A stretch of 23,315 bases of DNA, from contig CAYWIM010000081.1 of NCBI GenBank assembly GCA_964458325.1, forward strand, positions 1-23,315, given 5' to 3'. The DNA comes from JAGMXM01 sp964458325. GTDB lineage: Bacteria; Verrucomicrobiota; Verrucomicrobiia; Limisphaerales; UBA1319. Position numbers and translations under genes: made by a program. Below, piece by piece: positions 14,960 through 23,260 of the stretch; the stretch's first letter is position 1; each line of letters starts with the position of its first letter. Below the pieces are notes generated by a model, which saw nothing but the letters and a program-made list of their open reading frames with translations, was not told the origin of the DNA and did not search any database.

Positions 14960-16891
14960 CTATTTCCACCCGTCGAGCTTCGGGGCGGGGCGGGCGTGCA
15001 GGATGAAACCGCCGCCGGGCGGCATCGGGATTTGCAGGAGGCCGTCCGAGGGCAGTTTCGCGCCAGAATCGATCTGGAAGGATGAGGGGTCGGAGCCATC
15101 CCGATAAACGGTGATCTCCATGCCGGAGAGGCGGAGGGGGTCGAGGCCCAATTCGAGAGTCCGGGGTTCGGACTGGCAGTTGAGAGCGGCCAGGTACCAT
15201 TCCTGGCCCTTTCGGCGGGCGAGCACGACCGTGTCGCCGATCGCCGAGCCCGGCAGGACGCGGGTTTCGTCCCAGGTCACGGGCACAGTTCGGGCGAAAT
15301 GGAGCAGGGGCGAATGCAGATAGGCATCGGGATGATCGGGCCAGCAGAGGAAGGGGGAGCTGAACACGATGACGGCGGCCATCTGAAAAACGCGCGTGGT
15401 GTTCTTGAGGAATTGGGGCTGCAGGTAGCCCGGCAGGAAATCGGCGTGGCCGACTGCCATGCGCGTGAATGGGAGCGCCCCGTAATGGGCGAGCGGGAGG
15501 GAGCTCCAGAGCACGTATTCCTGCTCGCGGATGCCCTCGCGCGTGATTTCGTGGGGCCAGGTCCGGGGTTCGCCGGTGGGCTTATGGGCGCCATGGAAGT
15601 TGATCAGGAGCCGATGGCGGGCGGCGCGTTCGAGGAGATCTTCGCAGGCATCGATGACGGCCTTGCTCTCGGAGTTGAAGAAGTCGATCTTGACGCCTTT
15701 GACGCCGGCTTCGCGGCAGCGGCGGAAGAGATCCTCGCGGGCCTGAGGATCGGTGAGCCCGGGCCCGTCGTCGCGGCCTTCGGGGAATGCGTGCCAGAGG
15801 ACGATCCCGACGTTGCGCTGGGCGGCGTAGCGGCAGAGCTCGGCGGCGCGCTGCCAGAGGTCGCCGTTGTCTTTGAGCCAGCCCCAGCGCTCGGAGCGCC
15901 AGCCGGCATCGACCAGGAGGTATTCGCAGCCGAGGGCGGCGGACCGGTCGACGAACCATTTCTGGCGGTCCCATTGCGCGCCGTCGTTGCCGGAGACCAT
16001 CCACGTGCAGGGGGCTTTGCCGGGGCGGATCCAATCGGTCTGCATGCCCTCCGGGAACAGCTTGGGATCCGGGGGATCGTTCAGGGCGGCGATGATGTCG
16101 CTATTGACCAAGCCATTCAGGTCGGGGCTGAGGATGAGGACGCGCCACGGGGAAAGGACGAGTCCGTCCTGGGGCCAGCCGGCGGGGTCGTCCTGGAACG
16201 TAGCGCGGAGCTTCGCGCCGCCTTCGGGCCGGAGGGTGAGCCCGCTGTAGCGCCGGAGGCGGGCCTCGGTGATCAGGCCGTAACCGCCGTCGGCGTAAGC
16301 CACCGTCACGGGCGGTCCCAAATGGACCGGGCGTTGAGTGCCCCGGATCTCCATATCGATCGGGATATGGCTGGCCAGGCACGATCGATATTCGCCCTCG
16401 TAGGCTTCCGTATCGGTCTGGAACCACACGGTGGCGTCCAGCGGCAGTTGCCAGGAGGTGGATTCTCCCCGGATCCGGCGGCTGCCGGTCCCGGGCACCC
16501 GGTAACGGAACGCGGCGCCATCGTCGAACACGCGGACTTCGAGGGTCCAGGCCAGGCCCGAAGAGAGGCTGCGCACGGGGATTTCAGCGATGCGGCATCG
16601 ATTGGTGGCGGAGGATTTATGGCCTCTCCACGGAAACACCTCGGACAGGGCCGAGAATCGGGGCGCGCCCAGGACCACGTTGGTTCCGATGTCCGTGTCA
16701 TCGAGGATCAGGCCGGCCGGGGCCGGATGGAGCCGGACACGGTCCTGGCTGTGGGCGGAGTAGAGGATGGGGCCCGGAGCGTCGGCGTCCATTTGGAGGC
16801 AGACGAGGCCGTTGGGGCTGGTGATTTCGATGGAGGCGGCGCCGGCCGGGAGGGCGGCGGCCAAGGCGATCGCCAGGAAGAGACGGGACAT
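14960..16891 (-). CDS. Secreted GH97 glycoside hydrolase, retaining (alpha-galactosidase-like) type
   Basis: 643 residues with a signal peptide (about 1-19, hydrophobic core then A-G-A-A-S). GH97 enzymes have an N-terminal beta-sandwich, a catalytic barrel (here about 280-530) and a C-terminal sandwich. Aligning N-F-H-G at 431-434 with N-A-H-E of Bacteroides SusB puts E458 (R-E-Q-E-Y) at the SusB general acid E532. SusB's base E508 falls on G434 here. D403 in V-K-I-D-F-F sits where the retaining alpha-galactosidase BtGH97b has its nucleophile. So this should be a retaining enzyme rather than an inverting alpha-glucosidase like SusB. The exact sugar is not readable from sequence. It lies 51 bases after the M16 peptidase gene and seems to have its own promoter. 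No SusC/SusD pair is present. Confidence 0.9.
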   Translation of the reverse strand: MSRLFLAIALAAALPAGAASIEITSPNGLVCLQMDADAPGPILYSAHSQDRVRLHPAPAGLILDDTDIGTNVVLGAPRFSALSEVFPWRGHKSSATNRCRIAEIPVRSLSSGLAWTLEVRVFDDGAAFRYRVPGTGSRRIRGESTSWQLPLDATVWFQTDTEAYEGEYRSCLASHIPIDMEIRGTQRPVHLGPPVTVAYADGGYGLITEARLRRYSGLTLRPEGGAKLRATFQDDPAGWPQDGLVLSPWRVLILSPDLNGLVNSDIIAALNDPPDPKLFPEGMQTDWIRPGKAPCTWMVSGNDGAQWDRQKWFVDRSAALGCEYLLVDAGWRSERWGWLKDNGDLWQRAAELCRYAAQRNVGIVLWHAFPEGRDDGPGLTDPQAREDLFRRCREAGVKGVKIDFFNSESKAVIDACEDLLERAARHRLLINFHGAHKPTGEPRTWPHEITREGIREQEYVLWSSLPLAHYGALPFTRMAVGHADFLPGYLQPQFLKNTTRVFQMAAVIVFSSPFLCWPDHPDAYLHSPLLHFARTVPVTWDETRVLPGSAIGDTVVLARRKGQEWYLAALNCQSEPRTLELGLDPLRLSGMEITVYRDGSDPSSFQIDSGAKLPSDGLLQIPMPPGGGFILHARPAPKLDGWK

Positions 16892-16899
16892 GGGCGATG

Positions 16900-16928
16900 A
16901 TGTTCTCCGCCCATCTCGGGATCGTCAA
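16900..16928 (-). promoter_or_regulatory. Predicted leaderless promoter of the GH97 gene
   Basis: Read on the minus strand: TTGACG (16928-16923, 5 of 6), a 17-base spacer, GAACAT (16905-16900, 3 of 6), then exactly 8 bases to ATG 16891. The geometry matches the nudix and hisF promoters. It occupies most of the 51-base gap after the peptidase gene. A GGAG 13 bases before the ATG is an alternative translation signal, so the leaderless reading is tentative. Confidence 0.4.
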
Positions 16929-16942
16929 TGAGGAAAGGAAGA

Positions 16943-19540
16943 TCAGGAGGGCGGCGGCGGCTGGACCAGAGCCGTGACGCAACGGTCGAGCGTGAGGAAG
17001 CGGCAGGCGGCGGATCGGATCTGGTCGAGAGTGACGGCCTGATAGAGGGCGTCCTCGCGGTCGATGTGTTCGTAGCCGAGGCCGTAGAGCTGGTCCAGGG
17101 CGGTTGTCTGGGCGAGGGAGCCGAGGTCCTGGCGGGCGATCTTTTTCTGGCCGATGAGCTTGGCCTTGGCGCGTTGGAGCTCCTCGATGGTGAGCCCGTC
17201 GGAGCGAAGGGTCTGGGCTTCGGCGAGCATCTCTTTCTCGACCTGGGCCGCCTGCTCAGGGGCCGTGCCCGCATAAAATGCAAAATAGCCGGGAACGAGG
17301 CCCAGGACATTTTGGGCGCCGACGTAATAGGCCAGGCCGAGCTTCTCCCGGATCCGGAGAAACAGCCGGGACCCGAGGTCGCTGCAGGCCTCCTGGATCA
17401 GCTCCAGGGCGTATCGGTCAGGATCGAAAATCGAGGCGCCAGGGAATCCGAGAAGAACGACTGCCTGCTTCTTGTCGCGGAGCTCGACCACACGGCGGGA
17501 GCCGTGGCTCGAGGGGTTCAGATCCGGCAGGCCAACGGAGGGCTGGGCGGGCCAATCGCCCAGAGCCTGGGTGACGGCATCCAGGACGGATGCGGCTTGG
17601 ACGTCCCCATAGACGGCGAGGACGGCGTTGCCGGGCGCAGCCAGGCGCTGGTGGAATTGGCGGATGTCCTCGATGCAGATCGCGGCGACGGATTCCTCCT
17701 CGCCATTGACATCCAGGCCGTAGCCCTGGGGGCCGAACAAGGCGCGCCGCAGGGCGCGGCTGGCGGTGGGCAGGACCTGATCGTGGAGGGATTTGAGCGT
17801 GGCGAGCTGGAGGCTCTTTTCGAGCTCGAGGGCCTCAGGGGGAAACACCGGGCGCCGCACAACGTCGGCCAGCAGGTCCAGGCCGGTGGCGAAATCGGGG
17901 CTCAGGACCTCGAGGTTCACCCCCAGGCTGTTGTTGCCCGCGTAGCTGTCGATGCTGCCGCCCAGCGACTCGATCTCCGAGGCGATCTGCTCGGCGGACC
18001 GGCTGGCCGTTCCTTTGAGCAGCAGGCGGGACAGGAGGAGCGTCAACCCGTTCCGCGGGGCGGACTCGCACAGAACGCCGCCCTGGAACACCATTCGAAA
18101 CTCGACGAATGGGAGCCGATGATCCTCTTTGACGAGGAGGCGCAGGCCGTTCGGGAGGGAGAATGGCTGGATGGGCTGGTCGACAGCCCGGGCGGCGGAA
18201 GCGGCCAGCGCGGGCGCCGAGCCGGGCGGGAGCAGGGCGTAGGTTGTGCGATTGTCGGCGGTCAGGTATTCGCAGGCGACGCGGCGGACATCGTCGGTGG
18301 TGATTCGTTTGACGCGATCCAGATAGCGGCTGGAGAAAGACAGGTCATTGGCGGCCATCCAGCTTGCGCCCAAGTCCTGGGCCTGGCCCTGCATCGTCTT
18401 GCGGGCGGCCAGCGTTGCGACGGTGAACTGCCGGATCGCCTTCGCCAGCTCGCCCGAGGTGATCGAGTCGCGCTGGATCCGGTCGACTTCGGCCAGAATG
18501 GCGGCTCGCGCGTCGTGAAAGCGGTTCGCTTCAGCAACCGCGCTGATCCCCACCAGGCCGGCATCACCGGGCACGTAGGTCCAGGCCTCCACCGACTCGA
18601 CCAGGCCCTGGATTTCCCGCACCTGCTGGTACAGCCTCGAGCTCCGCCCGATGCCCAGGAGCGTGCTCAGCACATCCAGGGCCGGGAGGTCGGGATGCCG
18701 AATGCCAGGCACGTGCCAGGCGAAGTGGAAATGGGCCAGCTCGATGGAGGCCTCCTCGATGACCTCGCGGGCGGCCATCTGGGGAGGCTCGACCGGCAGC
18801 GACTGGGGAGGCAAGGCCCGATCGCGCGCAGCCTCGAACGCGGTCCGGATCTGGGTTTCGACATCGCGCGCATCGAGATCGCCGACGACCACCATGAGGA
18901 GGTTGCGAGGGACATAATGGTCGCGGTAATAAGCCAGGAGATCATCCCGGGTGACCTGGGCGAAGATGGGCGGGTAGCCGATGATGGTATAGCGGTAAGG
19001 GCTCCTCGTGAAGGCGGTCTCGAACAGGCGCCGGCTCGAGCGCCGTCCCGGGTCGTCCTGGTTCATGTCCATCTCGCGCCGGATGACATCCTTTTCCTTT
19101 TCGAGCTCCTCCGGGGGCAGGGTTGCGTTCCGCACGATATCGCAGAGGATGTCGATGGCGACTCGAGCACCCGTGTTCGGGACATTGATGAAATAGACTG
19201 TCCGGTCGAAGGATGTGTAGGCGTTCATGGCGCCTCCGGCCTCCTGGATTTCCTGGTCGATCCGCGAGGGGCCGCGGGTTGTGGTGCCTTTGAACAGCAT
19301 ATGTTCGAGCACATGCGATAGGCCGGCGCCCAGCCAGCGGTCCTCGTGAATGCTTCCCGAAAGGCACCACGCCTGCGCCGACACCACCGGCGCCGAGTGG
19401 TCTTCGCGCACGATGAGCGTCAGGCCGTTGTCGAGCGTGATCAGACGGGTTCCCGGTGGCATCGAGGGCTGCTCGAAGGCCGGCGCGATCGAGCTGGAGG
19501 AACCGTCCGATGACGATGCGGGATGGAATCCATGCAGCAT
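16943..19540 (-). CDS. Tandem-domain M16 zinc peptidase
   Basis: 865 residues from ATG 19540. It is built from two M16 units (about 25-440 and 450-860), like pitrilysin-type and bacterial processing-type proteins. The first unit has the inverted zinc site H-V-L-E-H at 76-80, with the third ligand glutamate at 156, exactly 76 residues after H80. The second unit reads L-L-L-S-R-L-L at the equivalent place, so it has no metal site. It keeps the R...Y segment (S-R-L-F-L-R-I-R-E-K-L-G-L-A-Y-Y) that closes on substrate. This active-plus-inactive arrangement is normal for the family. The start is chosen because GAGAGG lies 9 bases before ATG 19540; an in-frame TTG at 19576 would add 12 residues. No signal peptide is obvious and the first 25 residues are serine-rich, so location is uncertain. 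Confidence 0.9.
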   Translation of the reverse strand: MLHGFHPASSSDGSSSSIAPAFEQPSMPPGTRLITLDNGLTLIVREDHSAPVVSAQAWCLSGSIHEDRWLGAGLSHVLEHMLFKGTTTRGPSRIDQEIQEAGGAMNAYTSFDRTVYFINVPNTGARVAIDILCDIVRNATLPPEELEKEKDVIRREMDMNQDDPGRRSSRRLFETAFTRSPYRYTIIGYPPIFAQVTRDDLLAYYRDHYVPRNLLMVVVGDLDARDVETQIRTAFEAARDRALPPQSLPVEPPQMAAREVIEEASIELAHFHFAWHVPGIRHPDLPALDVLSTLLGIGRSSRLYQQVREIQGLVESVEAWTYVPGDAGLVGISAVAEANRFHDARAAILAEVDRIQRDSITSGELAKAIRQFTVATLAARKTMQGQAQDLGASWMAANDLSFSSRYLDRVKRITTDDVRRVACEYLTADNRTTYALLPPGSAPALAASAARAVDQPIQPFSLPNGLRLLVKEDHRLPFVEFRMVFQGGVLCESAPRNGLTLLLSRLLLKGTASRSAEQIASEIESLGGSIDSYAGNNSLGVNLEVLSPDFATGLDLLADVVRRPVFPPEALELEKSLQLATLKSLHDQVLPTASRALRRALFGPQGYGLDVNGEEESVAAICIEDIRQFHQRLAAPGNAVLAVYGDVQAASVLDAVTQALGDWPAQPSVGLPDLNPSSHGSRRVVELRDKKQAVVLLGFPGASIFDPDRYALELIQEACSDLGSRLFLRIREKLGLAYYVGAQNVLGLVPGYFAFYAGTAPEQAAQVEKEMLAEAQTLRSDGLTIEELQRAKAKLIGQKKIARQDLGSLAQTTALDQLYGLGYEHIDREDALYQAVTLDQIRSAACRFLTLDRCVTALVQPPPPS

Positions 19541-19549
19541 GGCGGCAAA

Positions 19550-19555
19550 CCTCTC
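19550..19555 (-). promoter_or_regulatory. Ribosome binding site fixing the M16 peptidase start
   Basis: Minus-strand GAGAGG with 9 bases to ATG 19540. It supports this start over the upstream TTG at 19576. Confidence 0.55.
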
Positions 19556-19634
19556 ACGGATTCGCTCGATCGGCAAGCCCGGCTGTTTTGCACAGGCCCT
19601 AAGTGCTCATGAACTCAGGAACTCTCGAAATCCG

Positions 19635-19664
19635 TTGGCGCTTCGATCGGGGTTGCGGTAAGTT
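19635..19664 (+). promoter_or_regulatory. Weak candidate promoter of the propeller gene
   Basis: TTGGCG at 19635-19640, an 18-base spacer and TAAGTT at 19659-19664, with 36 bases to the ATG. It lies in the 160-base divergent gap 19541-19700. Box matches are only 4 and 3 of 6. I saw no better promoter for either gene there. Confidence 0.25.
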
Positions 19665-19700
19665 CCGCGCGTCAACGACAAGTCGAGCGAACGAATCGAT

Positions 19701-20948
19701 ATGAAAAAACAGGCGTGTATGGCGGTGGTGGGGCTGGGTTTGATGCTGATGGGCGAGCGATGTGACGGCGCGGACTGGCCGCAGTTCATGGGGCCAAGCG
19801 GCGATGGCACGTCGCCCGAGAAGGGGCTGAGCTGGGACTGGCCGGCCGAGGGGCCGCGGGTGCTTTGGATGGCCAAGCTGGGAGCGGGCTACGGGGGGGC
19901 GGCGGTTCGGGATGGCCAGGTGTTTTTGATGGACCGCGTCGATCGGCAGCAGGACCTGTTGCGATGCCTGGATCTGGAGACCGGCAAGGAGCAATGGACA
20001 TTCGCCTATGACGCGCCGGGGCGGATCAGCCATGACGGTTCGCGCAGCACGCCAGCCGTCACCGCAAAGCACGTGTTCATGATCGGTCCCTTCGGCCATC
20101 TGCACGCGGTGGATCGGGCGACGCACGGGGTGGCATGGAAAAAGAACCTGCTGGCCGATTTCGGCGTGCGTCTGCCGACGTGGGCGGTTGCCCAGTCGCC
20201 GATCCCTTATCGCGACATGCTCCTGGTGGCGCCGCAAGGTGCGCAGGCGGGCATCCTGGCGCTCGAGCAGGCGACCGGCAAGGAGCGGTGGCGCTCCGGG
20301 CCGGTCGGGTCCATGGGGTACGCCTCGCCAAAGGTGGTGACTCTCGCCGGAGTCGAGCAGGTCGCCATCGTCACTCCAGAGGGCGTCCGCGGCGTCCGCG
20401 CATCGGATGGCCGGCTGCTGTGGAGCTATGGGCATCCCTGCAAGATCCCGATTCCGAATGTGACGGAGCTGGGCGGGAACAGGCTGTTCGTGACGGGCGG
20501 CTATAACGCAGGCAGCGCGATTTTCCAGGTGTCAGGCCAGGGGGATCAATGGAGCGTGAAGGAGCTGGCCCGCATCGACCAGATCGGCGGCCAGTGCCAT
20601 CCGGCTCTGGCCCATGAAGATCACTTGTATCTCTTATGCAACACCAATGAGCGCGCGGATGGCATGGTCTGTTTCGACTTCGCCGGGAAGCTGATCTGGC
20701 AGACGCAGCGCAGCCCGTATCTGTGCAAGGGCGGATCGATCCTGACGGCGGACGGTTTGATGTACGTGATGGATGGGCGCGAAGGCGAGCTCCATGCGGT
20801 TCGGCCGTCGCCGGCCGGCTTCAAGTCGCTTGCCAAGGCCAAGCTGCTCGAAGGCCGGGAGATTTGGGGCCCCCTGGCATTGTCGAATGGCCGGCTGCTG
20901 GTGCGCGACCAGACCCAGATCAAATGCGTCGATGTGCGGGGCCGGTGA
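19701..20948 (+). CDS. Secreted PQQ-like beta-propeller protein
   Basis: 415 residues. The start M-K-K-Q followed by a hydrophobic stretch to about residue 24 is a signal peptide; C21 lacks a proper lipobox, so it is probably not a lipoprotein. The mature protein opens W-P-Q-F-M-G-P-S-G-D-G-T-S, a hallmark of the many PQQ-like propeller proteins of planctomycetes and verrucomicrobia. Blade-like repeats follow: a strand of A-A-V-x-D-G-Q-V-F-L type, then L-D-L-E-T-G-K-E-Q-W or equivalent (A-V-D-R-A-T-H-G-V-A-W, A-L-E-Q-A-T-G-K-E-R-W, V-R-A-S-D-G-R-L-L-W). I see no enzyme motif, and such proteins usually act as scaffolds or, in BamB, in outer-membrane assembly. It is divergent from the M16 peptidase and ends 19 bases before the converging zinc-ribbon gene. 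Confidence 0.85.
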   Translation: MKKQACMAVVGLGLMLMGERCDGADWPQFMGPSGDGTSPEKGLSWDWPAEGPRVLWMAKLGAGYGGAAVRDGQVFLMDRVDRQQDLLRCLDLETGKEQWTFAYDAPGRISHDGSRSTPAVTAKHVFMIGPFGHLHAVDRATHGVAWKKNLLADFGVRLPTWAVAQSPIPYRDMLLVAPQGAQAGILALEQATGKERWRSGPVGSMGYASPKVVTLAGVEQVAIVTPEGVRGVRASDGRLLWSYGHPCKIPIPNVTELGGNRLFVTGGYNAGSAIFQVSGQGDQWSVKELARIDQIGGQCHPALAHEDHLYLLCNTNERADGMVCFDFAGKLIWQTQRSPYLCKGGSILTADGLMYVMDGREGELHAVRPSPAGFKSLAKAKLLEGREIWGPLALSNGRLLVRDQTQIKCVDVRGR

Positions 20949-20967
20949 GAGGGCGGCCGCGCGCGGA

Positions 20968-22071
20968 TTATCTCCCCCCAAGCAGGACAAGGCCCGCCAC
21001 AACGGCCAGCCCGGCCAGCACCGCCAGCAGAATCTTGACCCAGCTCTTGGGGTAGCGGCCGGCGATGGCCCCGGTGGAACCGTTGACGACCACCTGGAAG
21101 GCGCGCGCGCCATAGTGGTAGCTCAGGAGCCACACCGGGACCAGGATGTGCTTGAACGTCTGCTCGGAGAAATCGGAGCGGACCCGAAGGCTCCGGTGGG
21201 TATCTCCGGGGACTTCGCGGGCGCAGAGCGATATCATTTTCTGGTCCATGACCTGCCGGGCGTGCTGGGCGGCGGCGACCAGATCGATCTGGTAGCGCTC
21301 GACGACCCAGCCGGAAAGGAAGCCCGCCTTGTAAGGAGCAAGCGTGTCGGTGGGGAACGGCTCGACGCGCCGGAGCAGATCGGGCTCCACTCCGCGCGAG
21401 GCGGCGATCAATTCGTCGTCGAAGAAATGATCCAGCGAGCCAGAGGAAGGCTCCCAGCGGGTCTTCTGCACCTGCCGGCTCTGGGTTTTCCCATTGGCAT
21501 CGGTGTATGTCTCGGTTTCGTAGTAGTAGTAGCCGGACTCGGCGGTCCATTGGGCATGGACCTGGGCATCGAAGGTCCAGTAGGGGATGTAAAGTCCCCT
21601 GACCGTGTCCGTGAGGGCCGCTTTCCGGAGCCGGTTCGGAGCGAACCAGCGGCTGCTGTACCAGCGGCGGATATTTTCGCGGACCTGGGACTCGCTGACC
21701 TTCATGGGCAGGAGGCTTTCGGGGCGGAATGCCTCCTTGATCTCCTCGTGGGGCACGAGAGCCGACGAGCCGCAGAAGTCGCACCGCTGTCCGACCCGCT
21801 CGGGATCGAACACCGAGATGGCCTGGCAGCTCTGGCAGCGGACGGAGGTCTTCTTGGCTTGCCAGCCGCGGGCGCTGTCCGGAATCGCCCGGAGCGCAGC
21901 CGCCAGGTCGAGCTCCTGGACGACCTGGGTGCCGTCCGCGGCAAGCTCGACTTGGGCAGGCGATGTCGTCCCGCAGAAGGCGCAGACCAGCGCCTGTTTG
22001 GCGGGATTCCAGTTCGCCTCGGCGCCGCACGCCGGGCAGGAGAACTTTTTTTGAGCGACGGCTTCAGCCAT
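20968..22071 (-). CDS. Zinc-ribbon protein with C-terminal membrane anchor (YdjG-like), SPFH partner
   Basis: 367 residues. Two zinc ribbons open the protein: C12, C15, C30, C33 and C79, C82, C97, C100. A middle domain of about 105-340 is rich in tryptophan and tyrosine, with Y-I-P-Y-W-T-F-D and a Y-Y-Y-Y run. Residues about 343-364 form a single membrane helix ending L-L-G-G-R. Proteins of this shape are often mislabelled as PriA helicase or TFIIB-like because of the ribbons, but no helicase motif is present. In Bacillus subtilis a similar zinc-ribbon membrane protein (YdjG) works with the SPFH protein YdjI in recruiting PspA to the membrane. Here the gene follows the SPFH gene by 3 bases, so the two are surely co-expressed. 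I would read it as its membrane anchor or adaptor. Confidence 0.8.
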   Translation of the reverse strand: MAEAVAQKKFSCPACGAEANWNPAKQALVCAFCGTTSPAQVELAADGTQVVQELDLAAALRAIPDSARGWQAKKTSVRCQSCQAISVFDPERVGQRCDFCGSSALVPHEEIKEAFRPESLLPMKVSESQVRENIRRWYSSRWFAPNRLRKAALTDTVRGLYIPYWTFDAQVHAQWTAESGYYYYETETYTDANGKTQSRQVQKTRWEPSSGSLDHFFDDELIAASRGVEPDLLRRVEPFPTDTLAPYKAGFLSGWVVERYQIDLVAAAQHARQVMDQKMISLCAREVPGDTHRSLRVRSDFSEQTFKHILVPVWLLSYHYGARAFQVVVNGSTGAIAGRYPKSWVKILLAVLAGLAVVAGLVLLGGR

Positions 22072-22074
22072 GGA

Positions 22075-23154
22075 TCAGTGCGCGAGGAATTCGTCCAGAG
22101 CGGCCTTGGTGATGCGCCATGCAGCTCCGATCTTTTTGCCTTTGAGCGATCCGTCGGCAAGGGCGGCCACCACATCGGCTTCGGTCACTCCCAGGGCGCG
22201 GGCCGCGTCGGCCGGGCTGAAGAGCTCGGGGAATCCAGCGGGTGCAGCCGGCGCCGGGTTGGTCGCAGCCGGCGCTGCGGCCGGTGCGGCCTGGCCGGCG
22301 GTCATGGCGGCCATCATCTGCTGGCCCATCGCCAGGCCGGCGCCGAGCCCGGCGCCCGTTCCCGCCATCCCGCCCGCTTCGCCGCCGCCTTTGGTCATCG
22401 CCTCCGCCATCTGGAACTTCACGTAATCGTTCAAATTGCCGACGGCGGCCATGCTGCTGCGCTTATCGATGGCCTGCTCGACCTCGGGCGGAACGGACAC
22501 GTTCTCGACGATGAAGCTCGGAATTTCGAGGCCGTATTTGGCGGTCACGGCCGGGTTGATCAGTGGCAGGAGAGCTTCGCCCAGCTCCGTGTAGCGCGCC
22601 GCCAGGTCCAGCACCGGAACCTTGGCCGAAGCCAGCGCGTCCGTAAACACGCTGACGATGCGAGATCGCATGGTGTCGGCGAACTCATCGAGGCGGAAGT
22701 GGTCGTCGGTGCCGGCGACCTCCTTGAGGAACGTGCGCGGATCGACGACATGGAAATCGAACGTGCCGTACGCGCGGGCCCGGACGATTCCGAAATCCGC
22801 GTCGCGCATCATGATCGGGTTGGCGGTGCCCCACTTGTTGCCGGTGAACAGGCGGGTATTGACGAAATAGACATCGGCCTTGAAGGGCGACTCGAACCCG
22901 TATTTCCATCCTTTGAGCGTCGAGAGGATGGGGATGTTGTCGGTGGTGAGGGAGTGCTTGCCGGGGCCGAACGTGTCGCCAAACTGGCCGAGGTAAACGA
23001 ACTGGGCCACCTGGGATTCGCGCACGATGAGCTGTGCGCCCCGCTTGATTTCTTTGTCCTCATCCGGAAAGCGCCAGGAGATCACGTCGCGCGAATCGTC
23101 TTGCCATTGGATGATGTCGAGGAACTGCGATTTGATATAATCCATCAAGCCCAT
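22075..23154 (-). CDS. SPFH-domain protein (COG4260, YdjI-like) with C-terminal excisionase-type helix-turn-helix
   Basis: 359 residues. Residues about 20-250 match the COG4260 SPFH family, sometimes named virion core protein: V-I-S-W-R-F-P at 24-30, G-A-Q-L-I-V-R-E-S-Q at 39-48, G-P-G-K-H at 63-67 and V-P-P-E-V-E-Q at 221-227. There is no membrane helix. SPFH proteins oligomerise at membranes and organise microdomains. A flexible Gly/Ala/Met then Pro/Ala linker follows (255-307). The last 50 residues read F-S-P-A-D-A-A-R-A-L-G-V-T, then G-S-L-K-G-K-K-I-G-A-A-W-R-I-T and L-D-E-F-L, which is the excisionase/MerR-like HTH_17 pattern with its wing. I remember GYF-like or zinc-ribbon tails here in relatives, so a DNA-binding-type tail is unusual. 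GAAAGG (23166-23161) lies 6 bases before the ATG. First gene of a two-gene unit. Confidence 0.85.
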   Translation of the reverse strand: MGLMDYIKSQFLDIIQWQDDSRDVISWRFPDEDKEIKRGAQLIVRESQVAQFVYLGQFGDTFGPGKHSLTTDNIPILSTLKGWKYGFESPFKADVYFVNTRLFTGNKWGTANPIMMRDADFGIVRARAYGTFDFHVVDPRTFLKEVAGTDDHFRLDEFADTMRSRIVSVFTDALASAKVPVLDLAARYTELGEALLPLINPAVTAKYGLEIPSFIVENVSVPPEVEQAIDKRSSMAAVGNLNDYVKFQMAEAMTKGGGEAGGMAGTGAGLGAGLAMGQQMMAAMTAGQAAPAAAPAATNPAPAAPAGFPELFSPADAARALGVTEADVVAALADGSLKGKKIGAAWRITKAALDEFLAH

Positions 23155-23201
23155 ACAAAGCCTTTCATTTGCCAGTTGCCAGTCGTGCAGCAGCGAAACC
23201 G

Positions 23202-23229
23202 ATTATGGGCGAGCTGGTCCGTCTGGAAA
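23202..23229 (-). promoter_or_regulatory. Predicted promoter of the SPFH/zinc-ribbon pair
   Basis: On the minus strand, TTTCCA (23229-23224, 4 of 6), a 16-base spacer and CATAAT (23207-23202, 5 of 6). The leader would be about 40-45 bases and carries the GAAAGG ribosome site, so this transcript is not leaderless. Confidence 0.45.
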
Positions 23230-23260
23230 GAAAAAAGTGGCCCCGACCGCTGGCTCGAGT

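Noticed and set aside
16928..19321. Open frame of 797 codons opposite the M16 peptidase
   Set aside because: Same cause: an antisense shadow of a clear zinc peptidase gene, with no recognisable domain.
20968..23154. Reading the SPFH/zinc-ribbon pair as phage genes (virion core protein, replication factor)
   Set aside because: These are legacy family labels. No phage structural, packaging or integrase gene is nearby and the genes look like a chromosomal membrane-stress pair.
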